In this document: piece by piece, positions 8,303 through 16,737 of the stretch | Layout of the letters: every line of letters starts with the position of its first letter | How positions within the stretch are numbered: position 1 is the stretch's first letter | Source of the DNA: Flavobacterium segetis | GTDB lineage: Bacteria > Bacteroidota > Bacteroidia > Flavobacteriales > Flavobacteriaceae | Assembly: GCF_900129575.1 (NCBI RefSeq) | Contig: NZ_FQWE01000002.1 | Span: 1 to 64,000, forward strand | Direction of reading: 5' to 3' | Length of the DNA stretch: 64,000 nt | Made by a program: the position numbers and the translations under genes | The notes under the pieces: generated by a model | Databases searched by the model: none | Seen by the model: the letters and a program-made list of their open reading frames with translations, nothing else | Told to the model about the DNA's origin: nothing

Positions 8303-8977
8303 ATGAACAAGATATTCTATTTACTTTTTTTATGCTTCTCATGTGTGGGAATGCAAGCTCAGATTCATGAAATTGGTTTGTTTCTAGGGGGTAGCAATTA
8401 CATTGGTGATATAGGCCAAACAACTTATATAGCTCCACACGAAGCTGCTTTTGGATTGATTTATAAGTGGAATAAAAGCCCGAGACATTCTTATCGCCTC
8501 TCCTACATTCAATCTGGAGTTACTGGTGATGACGCCGATTCTAAAGAAAAAAGCAGAAATTTAAGGGGTTATCGTTTTAAATCAGAAGTAAAGGAGTTTT
8601 CTTTAGCTATGGAATTTAATTTTTTTGATTTTAATCTTCATGATTCAGAAACTAAAGTTACACCTTATGTGGCTTCCGGAATTAATTATTTTTTTGCCAA
8701 CTATAACTTATATGATTCAAAGACAAACACTACATTTGAGGGCAGAACAGAGAAAAGGAAATCAGTTGCGATACCAATGATTATTGGAGTAAAATCAAAT
8801 ATTACATCTCAATTTGTATTAGCTTTGGAAACTGGAGCGCGCTATACATTAACTGATAATGTTGACGGAAGCTTTAATCGAAATTTTGGAAATATAAATA
8901 ATAATGATTGGTATGTCTTTACAGGAGTTACTCTCACGTATACTTTTGGTCAAAAACCCTGCTACTGTACACAATAA
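8303..8977 (+). CDS. porG: PorG-like outer membrane protein (DUF6089)
   Basis: A 224-residue outer-membrane beta-barrel with a signal peptide (MNKIFYLLFLCFSCVGMQAQ). I chose the ATG at 8303; the TTG at 8282 overlaps the promoter. The sequence shows alternating strands, the segment HEIGLFLGGSNYIGDIG that marks this family, and a C-terminal aromatic strand. In Porphyromonas gingivalis, PorG is the type IX secretion barrel that anchors the PorK/PorN ring, and its gene sits directly before uppS, bamA and two ompH genes. The same order is found here, which supports the assignment beyond the weak sequence identity expected of barrels. The stop is four bases from uppS. Confidence 0.75.
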   Translation: MNKIFYLLFLCFSCVGMQAQIHEIGLFLGGSNYIGDIGQTTYIAPHEAAFGLIYKWNKSPRHSYRLSYIQSGVTGDDADSKEKSRNLRGYRFKSEVKEFSLAMEFNFFDFNLHDSETKVTPYVASGINYFFANYNLYDSKTNTTFEGRTEKRKSVAIPMIIGVKSNITSQFVLALETGARYTLTDNVDGSFNRNFGNINNNDWYVFTGVTLTYTFGQKPCYCTQ

Positions 8978-8981
8978 ATAA

Positions 8982-9722
8982 ATGAATTTACTACAAAATA
9001 TTGACATCACAAAGTTACCTAGACACCTTGCGATCATTATGGATGGTAATGGTAGGTGGGCAAAACAGCAAGGTCTTTTGCGTGCATTGGGTCACGAAAG
9101 TGGAACGAAATCAGTAAAAGTGATCATTGAATCTAGTGCTAAATTAGGAATAAAATTCCTGACACTTTATGCTTTTTCTACTGAAAACTGGAATAGACCC
9201 AAGCTCGAAGTTGAAACTCTAATGAAAGTATTAATAAATTCCTTAAAAAAGGAACTTAGTACTTTACAGAAAAACAACATCAAACTTATTGCAATAGGTA
9301 ATTTAGAGAAATTACCGAAATCAGCGCAAAAAGAGCTTCTGGACGTTGTAGATAAAACAAAAGCAAATACAAGTATGACTCTCACCCTAGCCCTTAGCTA
9401 CGGTTCGAGAGAAGAACTTACTAATGCAGTAAGAAATATATGTAATAAAGTTAAAAATAATATAATTTCAATAGACAGTATTGACGATTCAATTATTAAT
9501 GAGCATCTTTACACGCAAAATTTACCAGACGTAGATTTATTAATACGAACCAGTGGAGAGCATAGAATAAGTAACTTTTTGCTTTGGCAAATAGCCTATG
9601 CAGAATTGTATTTTACTGACATATTATGGCCAGACTTTAAAGAACAAGATTTATATGAGGCTATCATTAGTTATCAAAAAAGAGAACGTAGATTTGGAAA
9701 AACAAGTGAACAAATTAAATAA
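8982..9722 (+). CDS. uppS: Undecaprenyl diphosphate synthase
   Basis: cis-Prenyltransferase that adds isopentenyl units to farnesyl diphosphate to make the C55 lipid carrier for peptidoglycan and polysaccharide export. The 246 residues contain the active-site motif HLAIIMDGNGRWA (catalytic D21), the FSTENW segment, and the C-terminal RTSGEHRISNFLLWQ with the pyrophosphate-binding arginines. Length is normal. It follows porG by four bases and its end overlaps the likely bamA start, so translation of the three is probably coupled. Confidence 0.96.
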   Translation: MNLLQNIDITKLPRHLAIIMDGNGRWAKQQGLLRALGHESGTKSVKVIIESSAKLGIKFLTLYAFSTENWNRPKLEVETLMKVLINSLKKELSTLQKNNIKLIAIGNLEKLPKSAQKELLDVVDKTKANTSMTLTLALSYGSREELTNAVRNICNKVKNNIISIDSIDDSIINEHLYTQNLPDVDLLIRTSGEHRISNFLLWQIAYAELYFTDILWPDFKEQDLYEAIISYQKRERRFGKTSEQIK

Positions 9723-12387
9723 TTTTTTAGTGTTAAATAAAAGCATAAAAATAGCTCTTACCGTTTTAATATTTGGAAGTGTTGCAACTGTAAAAGCACA
9801 AGATAGAGTTCCTTTCAATGAAGGTAAAAAATACATTTTAGCCGATGTAACGATAGTAGGAGACATCAGTTTCAATTCACAAACAGTTGTTACTTTTTCT
9901 GGATTACAAAAAGGTCAGCAAATTACTGTCCCTGGTGAGGAGATCAGTACCGCCATTAAAAAATTAGGAAAATTAGGTTTATTTGACGAGATTTCCTTTT
10001 ACATCAATAGAATACAAAACGATAGCATCTATCTTGATTTGAATATTATTGAGTTACCTAAACTTAAAGAGGTAAAAATTGTAGGTGTTAAGAAATCAAA
10101 AATTGAGGCTTTAATTAAAGACAATAGTCTAAACAAGGGCAAGGTCGTTAATGAAAACTTAATAACCACTACTAGAAACTATATTGAGAATAAATATAAA
10201 AAAGACGGTTTTTATAACACAAAAGTTAATATCAATACCGTAAAGGATACAGCTACGGTCAACCAAGTTAATATGCTTGTAACTATTGACAAAGGTGACA
10301 AAGTCAAAATACAGAGTATCGACTTTGTTGGCAATACAAAGCTAAGTGATAAGACATTACGAAAAGCAATGAAAGATACGAAGCAGAAAAACATATTTCG
10401 TGTCTTAAAACCGTCTAAATACATCAAGGATAAGTACAAAACTGACCTAGAAAAGGTGATTGCAGTTTATAAAGAAAAAGGGTATCGTGATGCCAGGATA
10501 ATCTCAGATTCTGTGGCGTACAATAAGGATAAAAATTTATTAGCGATAAAAATAAATGTCGAAGAAGGAAATAAGTACTACTTCGGGAATGTCAAATTTT
10601 TAGGTAATACTATATATACTGATCAAGGTCTAAGCCAAATTTTAGGTATCAAAAAAGGCGACACTTACAATGGCGTTCTTTTAGAAAAAAGAATTGCTGA
10701 TAAAAGTAAGCCCGATGCTGAAGACATAACTAACTTATATCAAAACAACGGATATTTATTTTCTAACATAAATGCAGTAGAAGTAAAAACGGCAAATGAT
10801 ACAATTGATTTTGAAATCAGAGTAACTGAAGGTCCAATAGCATATTTTAATAAAATTACTGTAGTAGGAAATGATAAGACAAACGATAAAGTAATTTATC
10901 GTGAGCTAAGAACTAAACCAGGTGAAATTTATAGTAAAGATCAATTAGTACGTACTATTAGAGAGATAGGTCAATTAGGATTTTTTGATCCTGAAGCAAT
11001 TGATCCAAAGTTTAAAAATGTAGACTCTGGAGCAGGAACAGTAGATATTGAATATAATTTAGTAGAAAAAGGAGCCAGCCAAATTGAATTACAAGGTGGA
11101 TATGGTGGAGGCGGATTTATTGGAACGTTAGGACTTTCTTTTAACAATTTTTCTGCTAATAATTTATTAAACAAAGACGCTTATAAACCACTTCCTATGG
11201 GTGATGGACAAAAAGTTTCACTACGTTTACAAGCGAGTACATTTTTTCAAACATATAGTGTATCGTTTTCTGAACCATGGTTTGGTGGAAAAAAACCGGT
11301 TTCTTTTAGCACATCCTTGTCATATAGTAAGCAATTTTTAAACAATTTTAGAACACAACGTGCCGATAAAACCAAAAGTTTTGATATCCTTACACTTTCT
11401 GTAGGAATCGCCAAAAGGCTGACTGTTCCAGATGACTTTTTTGTATTATCGCAATCTGTAAGTTATCAGCATTTTGCATTGAATAACTATAACACAGGAC
11501 TATTTACTTTTGGAAATGGTACTTCACGAAATCTAGCTTACACTATTGGATTGTCTCGAACAAGTAAAGGTGTTAATCCTATTTTCCCGACTTATGGATC
11601 AGAATTTAGTTTATCAGCTAAATTAACACCTCCTTATTCTTTATTAAACGGTATTAATTACGCAACATTAGGAGAGCAAGAATCCTATAAACTTAAAAAT
11701 ACTGTCGACAGACAAAATATACCTGATGCAAATGGTAATATTGTAAACGTAGGAGATTTTATCGATATAAATGGAAACAAGGTTGCTACCTTTTCTCAAG
11801 CGGCAGCAGATGTCAGTAAAGTCGATCAAAAAAAATACAACTGGCAGGAATACTATAAAATTAAATTTAAAGCAGATACATATACTAAATTGTATGGTAA
11901 ATTAGTTTTAAGAGCGTTAACTGAATTTGGATTTCTTGGCGCTTACAATCAAGATAGAGGAGTCATTCCTTTTGAACGTTTTTACGTGGGTGGCGATGGA
12001 TTAGCTAATTTTGCCATGGATGGTCGAGAGACTATTCAGTTAAGAGGATATCCTAACAATTCATTAACTCCTGTGAAACAAGGAACCAACGAACAAATTG
12101 GGGCTACAGTATACAACAAATTTTCAATGGAATTGCGCTATCCTATTACTTTGAAAGCATCGGCATCAATTTATGCATTAGCCTTCATGGAAGCTGGCGC
12201 ATCTTATGCTGATTTTAAAAGTTATAATCCATTTGACCTGAGTCGTTCGGCTGGAGTTGGATTGCGTATCTTTATGCCAGCGTTTGGTTTACTTGGAATT
12301 GATTTTGGACATGGTTTTGATGCACTTCCGGGAGAATCAAAACCTAATGGATGGGAAACTCATTTTATTATTGGACAGCAATTCTAA
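9706..12387 (+). CDS. bamA: Outer membrane protein assembly factor BamA
   Basis: Central Omp85 subunit that folds barrels into the outer membrane. From about residue 60 there are five POTRA repeats, recognisable by recurring segments such as KEVKIVGVKKSKIEAL, IDFVGNTKLSDKTLRK and NKITVVGNDKTNDKVI. These are followed by a 16-strand barrel ending in phenylalanine (FIIGQQF). The start is uncertain. No ATG gives a proper signal peptide, so I chose the GTG at 9706 inside the uppS end; GTG at 9730 (starting VLNKSIKIALTVLIFG) is also possible. The signal peptide ends near SVATVKAQ. An ATG-independent start overlapping uppS suggests translational coupling. Confidence 0.93.
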   Translation: MNKLNNFLVLNKSIKIALTVLIFGSVATVKAQDRVPFNEGKKYILADVTIVGDISFNSQTVVTFSGLQKGQQITVPGEEISTAIKKLGKLGLFDEISFYINRIQNDSIYLDLNIIELPKLKEVKIVGVKKSKIEALIKDNSLNKGKVVNENLITTTRNYIENKYKKDGFYNTKVNINTVKDTATVNQVNMLVTIDKGDKVKIQSIDFVGNTKLSDKTLRKAMKDTKQKNIFRVLKPSKYIKDKYKTDLEKVIAVYKEKGYRDARIISDSVAYNKDKNLLAIKINVEEGNKYYFGNVKFLGNTIYTDQGLSQILGIKKGDTYNGVLLEKRIADKSKPDAEDITNLYQNNGYLFSNINAVEVKTANDTIDFEIRVTEGPIAYFNKITVVGNDKTNDKVIYRELRTKPGEIYSKDQLVRTIREIGQLGFFDPEAIDPKFKNVDSGAGTVDIEYNLVEKGASQIELQGGYGGGGFIGTLGLSFNNFSANNLLNKDAYKPLPMGDGQKVSLRLQASTFFQTYSVSFSEPWFGGKKPVSFSTSLSYSKQFLNNFRTQRADKTKSFDILTLSVGIAKRLTVPDDFFVLSQSVSYQHFALNNYNTGLFTFGNGTSRNLAYTIGLSRTSKGVNPIFPTYGSEFSLSAKLTPPYSLLNGINYATLGEQESYKLKNTVDRQNIPDANGNIVNVGDFIDINGNKVATFSQAAADVSKVDQKKYNWQEYYKIKFKADTYTKLYGKLVLRALTEFGFLGAYNQDRGVIPFERFYVGGDGLANFAMDGRETIQLRGYPNNSLTPVKQGTNEQIGATVYNKFSMELRYPITLKASASIYALAFMEAGASYADFKSYNPFDLSRSAGVGLRIFMPAFGLLGIDFGHGFDALPGESKPNGWETHFIIGQQF

Positions 12388-12421
12388 TAATTTGTTATAT
12401 GACTTCTAAATAATGACCTTT

Positions 12422-13612
12422 ATGAAAAAATCATTTTTATATCTAATTTCAACTTTTGTACTGTCAATATCAATTAACGCGCAAACCAGAGGCACTAAAC
12501 TTGGTTATATTGATATGGAGTACATATTAGAAAATGTTACTGATTATTCCGAGGCAAAAATCCAGTTAGACCAGAAAGCGCAAAAATGGAAAACCGAAGT
12601 AGATGTAAAAAATATTGAGATCAATAAATTAAAAGATGCTTTAAAGGCAGAAAAGGTTTTGCTTACTAAAGAATTAATTGAAGAACGAGAAACAGAAATT
12701 AGATTCCTTGAAAATCAAAATTTAGAATATCAACAAAAAAGATTTGGAGCTAATGGCGATTTAATAATACAAAAAGCAACTCTAATTAATCCAATACAAG
12801 ATCAAGTTTTTACGGCTGTGCAAGATATTGCTGAACGCCAAAATTATGATTTCATATTTGACAAAACATCAGATTTAACAATGCTATTTGCCGCTAACAG
12901 ATTTGACATTAGTGAACAAGTCTTAAGGATGTTAAACCGAACTGATAAAAGAGAACAGTTATCTAAAAAACAACAAAAAGAATTAGAAGCTAAGGAGAAT
13001 AAGGAAGACGCCATCGATGAAAATCCTGCCCTTGCACAAAGACAAAAATTGTTAGATGAACGAAAAGCAACGCGAGATCAAACAATAGAAGATCGGAAGT
13101 TACTTCAAGAACAAAAGAAAAAAGAATTTGATGACAAGAGAAAACAAATACTAGAAGACAGAGAAGCAAAGAAAAATAATACTGCACCTACCATTAAAAC
13201 AAATGAGACATCTAACATAAATGCAGATGCAAGAAAACAAGCGATTGACGCAGCCAAACAAAAACAAGCTGATGCAAAAGCGAAAACGTTAGAAGACCGA
13301 AAAAAGATTATTGAGGACCGAAAAAAGGAGATAGAGGAACGCAAAAAGAAAACACTTCAGAGTAGAGAAGCTTTGAAAAATGGCACGGTTTCTGACAGTA
13401 CAAAAAATGACACTACCATTTCGATTCCAGCAGCAGTTGAATCAAATAAATCAATGGTGAAGAATGATTTAGAAGCGCAAGCTCAGCTAAAAGCAAAGAC
13501 TCTTGAAGATCGAAAAAAAATTATAGAAGAGCGAAAAAAACAATTGGAGGAGCGAAGAAAGAAAACTTTAGAAGATAGGGAAGCCATAAAGAAAGCAAAA
13601 GAAAAAATTTAA
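12422..13612 (+). CDS. OmpH/Skp-type chaperone with long charged helical tail
   Basis: The 396-residue protein has a signal peptide (MKKSFLYLISTFVLSISINA) and an OmpH/Skp domain at about residues 22-165, opening with TKLGYIDMEYILEN. Skp proteins are trimeric periplasmic holdases that deliver barrels to BamA, and normal length is about 160-170. The remaining 230 residues are almost entirely Lys, Arg, Glu, Asp, Gln and Ala. They include units of the type KTLEDRKKIIEERKKQLEER, repeated near residues 285-315 and 357-387. Such E/R/K-rich sequence tends to form a stable single alpha-helix. I use the ATG at 12422 because it opens the signal peptide; one three codons upstream is also possible. It lies between bamA and a standard-size skp. 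Confidence 0.88.
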   Translation: MKKSFLYLISTFVLSISINAQTRGTKLGYIDMEYILENVTDYSEAKIQLDQKAQKWKTEVDVKNIEINKLKDALKAEKVLLTKELIEERETEIRFLENQNLEYQQKRFGANGDLIIQKATLINPIQDQVFTAVQDIAERQNYDFIFDKTSDLTMLFAANRFDISEQVLRMLNRTDKREQLSKKQQKELEAKENKEDAIDENPALAQRQKLLDERKATRDQTIEDRKLLQEQKKKEFDDKRKQILEDREAKKNNTAPTIKTNETSNINADARKQAIDAAKQKQADAKAKTLEDRKKIIEDRKKEIEERKKKTLQSREALKNGTVSDSTKNDTTISIPAAVESNKSMVKNDLEAQAQLKAKTLEDRKKIIEERKKQLEERRKKTLEDREAIKKAKEKI

Positions 13613-13657
13613 AAGAAAAATACAAACAATAATTAATTACTTAATATTTTAAAAACG

Positions 13658-14158
13658 ATGAAACAAATTAAAACTCTACTTATTGCTGCAATGTTAATGC
13701 TAGGTGCAAATCAAACTATTAACGCACAAGCTAAAACAGCTCATGTTGATGTAAGTGAAATTATGACTAAAATGCCAGCAATGTTAGATGCTCAAAAACA
13801 ATTAGATAAATTGAGTACTACATACGATGGTGAGTATAAAAAAATGGTTGAAGAATACCAAGGAAAATTAAAGAAGTACGAAGCTGAAGCTGCAACTGTT
13901 ACAGAAGTTGTAAACGGTGATCGTTCTAAGGAAGTACAGGATATGCAAAAGAGAATTGTTGATTATAGAGACAATGCTCAAAAAGAATTACAACAAAAAG
14001 AATCTGATATCGTAAAGCCACTTATGGAAAAAGTTAGAGCTTCTATCCAAAAAGTAGGAAAAGCTAAAGGATATCAATACGTTCTTGATGGAACTTCTCT
14101 TTTACTTGCTGATGGTCCAAACTTGACTATGGATGTAAAAAAAGATTTAGGTTTCTAA
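13658..14158 (+). CDS. OmpH/Skp periplasmic chaperone
   Basis: A standard-length (166 residues) Skp/OmpH protein. It has a signal peptide (MKQIKTLLIAAMLMLGANQ, cut after NAQA), the N-terminal strand TAHVDVSEIMTKMPA, a long coiled-coil hairpin at about residues 45-125 forming the tentacle that holds unfolded barrels, and the C-terminal strand VLDGTSLLLADGPNLT. It is the last gene of the porG-uppS-bamA-ompH row, followed by a strong terminator. It is a diverged duplicate of the larger OmpH protein before it. Confidence 0.93.
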   Translation: MKQIKTLLIAAMLMLGANQTINAQAKTAHVDVSEIMTKMPAMLDAQKQLDKLSTTYDGEYKKMVEEYQGKLKKYEAEAATVTEVVNGDRSKEVQDMQKRIVDYRDNAQKELQQKESDIVKPLMEKVRASIQKVGKAKGYQYVLDGTSLLLADGPNLTMDVKKDLGF

Positions 14159-14181
14159 AAAATATTGAAATCATCTACTTT

Positions 14182-14219
14182 AAACCGCTCCCCTATTATA
14201 GGATGAGCGGTTTTTTTTT
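14182..14219 (+). terminator. Terminator of the bamA operon
   Basis: Stem AAACCGCTC / GAGCGGTTT (14182-14190 with 14205-14213) around a 14-base loop, ending in a run of T. It lies 24 bases after the skp stop codon and closes the plus-strand envelope operon before murI. Confidence 0.9.
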
Positions 14220-14255
14220 GATAAAAATAATTTAGGAAAATTATAAAGGAGCAGT

Positions 14256-14263
14256 TAACTTTG
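14256..14263 (+). promoter_or_regulatory. murI promoter (-7 box), possibly leaderless
   Basis: TAACTTTG fits TAnnTTTG and ends six bases before the murI ATG at 14269. If it is used, transcription would start at or very near the start codon, giving a leaderless message. Confidence 0.45.
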
Positions 14264-14268
14264 TTTAG

Positions 14269-15045
14269 ATGGAAGATAATAGACCTATAGGTATTTTTGA
14301 CTCGGGAATCGGAGGAACTTCCATTTGGTCAGCAATTCATCAACTACTACCAAATGAGAAAACAATTTATCTCGCTGACAGTAAAAATGCCCCTTATGGC
14401 CAAAAATCTAAAGAAGAAATTATTGCTTTAAGCATAAAAAACACAGAATTACTACTTGAAATGAACTGTAAAATAATTGTAGTTGCCTGTAATACCGCTA
14501 CAACAAATGCGATTCAAGAATTAAGATCTAAATTTAAAGTCCCCTTAATAGGTATAGAACCGGCCATAAAGCCGGCAGCAACTCATTCAAAAACTCAAAT
14601 TATAGGAATATTAGCGACGCAAGGAACACTGAATAGTGAACTCTTTAATAAATCAACCGCAAAGTTTAAAAATATAAAAATTATAGAACAAGTGGGACAT
14701 GGATTAGTACAACTAATCGAAAATGGAGAGATCAACTCTAAAGAAATGACTAGACTACTTCATTCTTACATCGATCCCATGGTTGCTGCCAATATTGATT
14801 ACTTAGTTTTAGGATGCAGCCATTATCCTTACTTAATTCCTCAAATAAAAACAATGTTACCCAGTAACATAATTATTATCGATTCAGGCGAGGCAGTTGC
14901 AAGACAAACGCAAAATATATTAGTTGAGAAACTAGGATTATCAAATGAGAGCGATATAGAACCGATCTTTTACACAAATACCAATCCTAAAGTTTTAAAG
15001 GAAATATTAAATAATAAATGTAAAGTATTGCAAATCAACTTTTAA
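14269..15045 (+). CDS. murI: Glutamate racemase
   Basis: Cofactor-independent enzyme that converts L-glutamate to D-glutamate for peptidoglycan. The 258 residues carry the substrate-binding DSGIGG (D11, S12) and the two catalytic cysteines in VVACNTATTN (C74) and LGCSHYPYL (C183). Length is normal. It has its own promoter candidate after the bamA-operon terminator. It converges with the carbonic-anhydrase-like gene, with only one base between the stop codons, so there is no room for a terminator in between and the two transcripts must overlap. Confidence 0.95.
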   Translation: MEDNRPIGIFDSGIGGTSIWSAIHQLLPNEKTIYLADSKNAPYGQKSKEEIIALSIKNTELLLEMNCKIIVVACNTATTNAIQELRSKFKVPLIGIEPAIKPAATHSKTQIIGILATQGTLNSELFNKSTAKFKNIKIIEQVGHGLVQLIENGEINSKEMTRLLHSYIDPMVAANIDYLVLGCSHYPYLIPQIKTMLPSNIIIIDSGEAVARQTQNILVEKLGLSNESDIEPIFYTNTNPKVLKEILNNKCKVLQINF

Positions 15046-15046
15046 A

Positions 15047-15571
15047 CTATCGATTATCGTCTGATTTAAACCAGCCAGAATACATTACATAATTATTTGA
15101 AATACGTCCAATTTCGCCCGAAAAATCAGATTGATCAATATCTTTTATCTTTTTTGCAGGAATTCCAGCCCATATTGTGCCAGCTTTTATAACAGTATTT
15201 TGTGTTATTACTGATCCCGCTGCGACAATAGAATTGCTCTCAATAATACAACCATCCATAACTATAGACCCCATACCTATTAAAACATTGTCTTGAATAG
15301 TGCAACCATGAACTATAGCGTTGTGCCCTATTGAAACATTATTACCAATTATTGTTGGATGTTTTTGATACGTACAATGTACAACAGCTCCATCCTGAAT
15401 ATTAACCTTATCACCTATCTTAATATAATTTACATCACCTCTAATGACTGCATTAAACCATACACTACACTTTTCTCCAAAACTAACTTCACCAACAATT
15501 GTTGCATTTTCTGCTATGTAACAATCGTCAGGAATTGAAGGTGTTTTACCGTTTACAGATTTGATTAACAT
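15047..15571 (-). CDS. Gamma carbonic anhydrase family protein
   Basis: A 174-residue left-handed beta-helix protein with hexapeptide repeats (IVGEVSFGE, VIRGDVNYIKIGD, IIGNNVSIGHNAIVHGC, VLIGMGSIVMDG). The metal-ligand histidines of gamma-class carbonic anhydrases are present as H78 in GAVVHC-type context and the histidines of SIGHNAIVHG (positions approximate). Members hydrate CO2 or act as acyl/ferripyochelin-binding homologues, so the activity cannot be settled by sequence alone. Eleven bases separate it from the upstream PorP/SprF gene, suggesting one transcript. Confidence 0.9.
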   Translation of the reverse strand: MLIKSVNGKTPSIPDDCYIAENATIVGEVSFGEKCSVWFNAVIRGDVNYIKIGDKVNIQDGAVVHCTYQKHPTIIGNNVSIGHNAIVHGCTIQDNVLIGMGSIVMDGCIIESNSIVAAGSVITQNTVIKAGTIWAGIPAKKIKDIDQSDFSGEIGRISNNYVMYSGWFKSDDNR

Positions 15572-15582
15572 ATAATGAGAAT

Positions 15583-16581
15583 TTAATTAATTGCTGGACA
15601 ATTACAGTCATACTTAACAGGTTTACAAAACAAATCAATTCCCAGCGTCAATTGGTGATAGCCACCATTATCAAATTTTACTGCTCCAGATAATTGAGAA
15701 TACGTATAAGCAAACATGAATTTATTAATATTGACTCCTACTATTGGCGTAATATACTGTAATTTTTGCGATGCTATACTACTACCAAAAATATATTGAG
15801 CTCCATCAAAACTACGGCGATAGGAAATTCCAGCCCAAAGTCTCCCAAAGTCCATATTTTTGTAGGCTTTCAAATTAATATCGATTGATTTTTCTTTAGT
15901 TCTTTCGACCATTTGAAATAATATTGATGGCTCCCATAATATTTTTTCACTATTTCCAAACACATAACCCGTACTTAATAAATACTTTCTTAAGTTATCG
16001 CTTTCATATTCAGTGTAAATATTTCTCCTAGTTTCAATTGCATTTTTGACTGTTGCATGAGCATAAAAATCGAGGAAATTATAAGAAGTACCAAAATCAG
16101 CATTAAAATAAGCATCCTTTTGAACAATAGTTCCATTAATTATTGGATCAAAACTACCAGAAAGAAGAAATTCAGTTTCATCTAATTGGCTTTGAATGAA
16201 TCCAGCACTAATACCAAAGGATAATTGATTAAGATCAATTTCATCTCTTGAAAACATTAAATGATATGCGTAGGTAAGCTTAATTCCTTTTTGTGAATGA
16301 TAACCATTTTTATCATTAAATAATATTACTCCAGCACCAGCTTTTTCACCTACACGCCCATTCAAACTCAGGGTTTGTAACTCAGGAGCATCACTTTGAT
16401 CAAACCATTGTTTCCTCCCAGTGAGTCTAAATTTCGCACAATTAGCTGCACCAGCCATAGAAGGATGTATTAAATAATAATTATCGGATAAATAGTCTGA
16501 ATAAACCGGAATTCCTTCCTGAGAAAATGAGAGATGAGATATAAAAAAAAAGAATACTAAGATTTTTAATTTCGGATACAT
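15583..16581 (-). CDS. PorP/SprF family outer membrane protein
   Basis: A 332-residue barrel protein with a signal peptide (MYPKLKILVFFFFISHLSFS). Diagnostic PorP/SprF features are the early SDYLSDNYYLIHPSMAGA and KWFDQSDAPELQ-like region (here KQWFDQSDAPELQTLSLNG), then a series of strands ending with a cysteine-containing tail. PorP/SprF proteins anchor type B type IX secretion substrates such as SprB adhesins at the cell surface, and are usually encoded right after a large adhesin. No adhesin gene is nearby, so this is an orphan member. Upstream, a -7-like box (TATATTTG on the minus strand, 16681-16688) would give a leader of about 95 bases. Confidence 0.88.
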   Translation of the reverse strand: MYPKLKILVFFFFISHLSFSQEGIPVYSDYLSDNYYLIHPSMAGAANCAKFRLTGRKQWFDQSDAPELQTLSLNGRVGEKAGAGVILFNDKNGYHSQKGIKLTYAYHLMFSRDEIDLNQLSFGISAGFIQSQLDETEFLLSGSFDPIINGTIVQKDAYFNADFGTSYNFLDFYAHATVKNAIETRRNIYTEYESDNLRKYLLSTGYVFGNSEKILWEPSILFQMVERTKEKSIDINLKAYKNMDFGRLWAGISYRRSFDGAQYIFGSSIASQKLQYITPIVGVNINKFMFAYTYSQLSGAVKFDNGGYHQLTLGIDLFCKPVKYDCNCPAIN

Positions 16582-16712
16582 TGAGGTAGATTTTATTTAA
16601 ATTAAATATTTAAAGACTACTACTAATAATTGCTATTCTTCAATCGAACTCAACTATAGTTAATTTATTCATTAAAAAATCAAATATAGTTATTCGTGCA
16701 AAATAACTTTAC

Positions 16713-16720
16713 TAAATTTG
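16713..16720 (+). promoter_or_regulatory. Candidate nfu promoter (-7 box)
   Basis: TAAATTTG fits TAnnTTTG, 17 bases upstream of the NifU-family ATG. No good -33 element seen. Confidence 0.4.
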
Positions 16721-16737
16721 TAAAAATTTGAAAAATC

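Noticed and set aside
13080..13600. CRISPR-like or satellite repeat
   Set aside because: The periodicity is at protein level (charged helix repeats inside an OmpH gene), the DNA units are inexact and there are no spacers.
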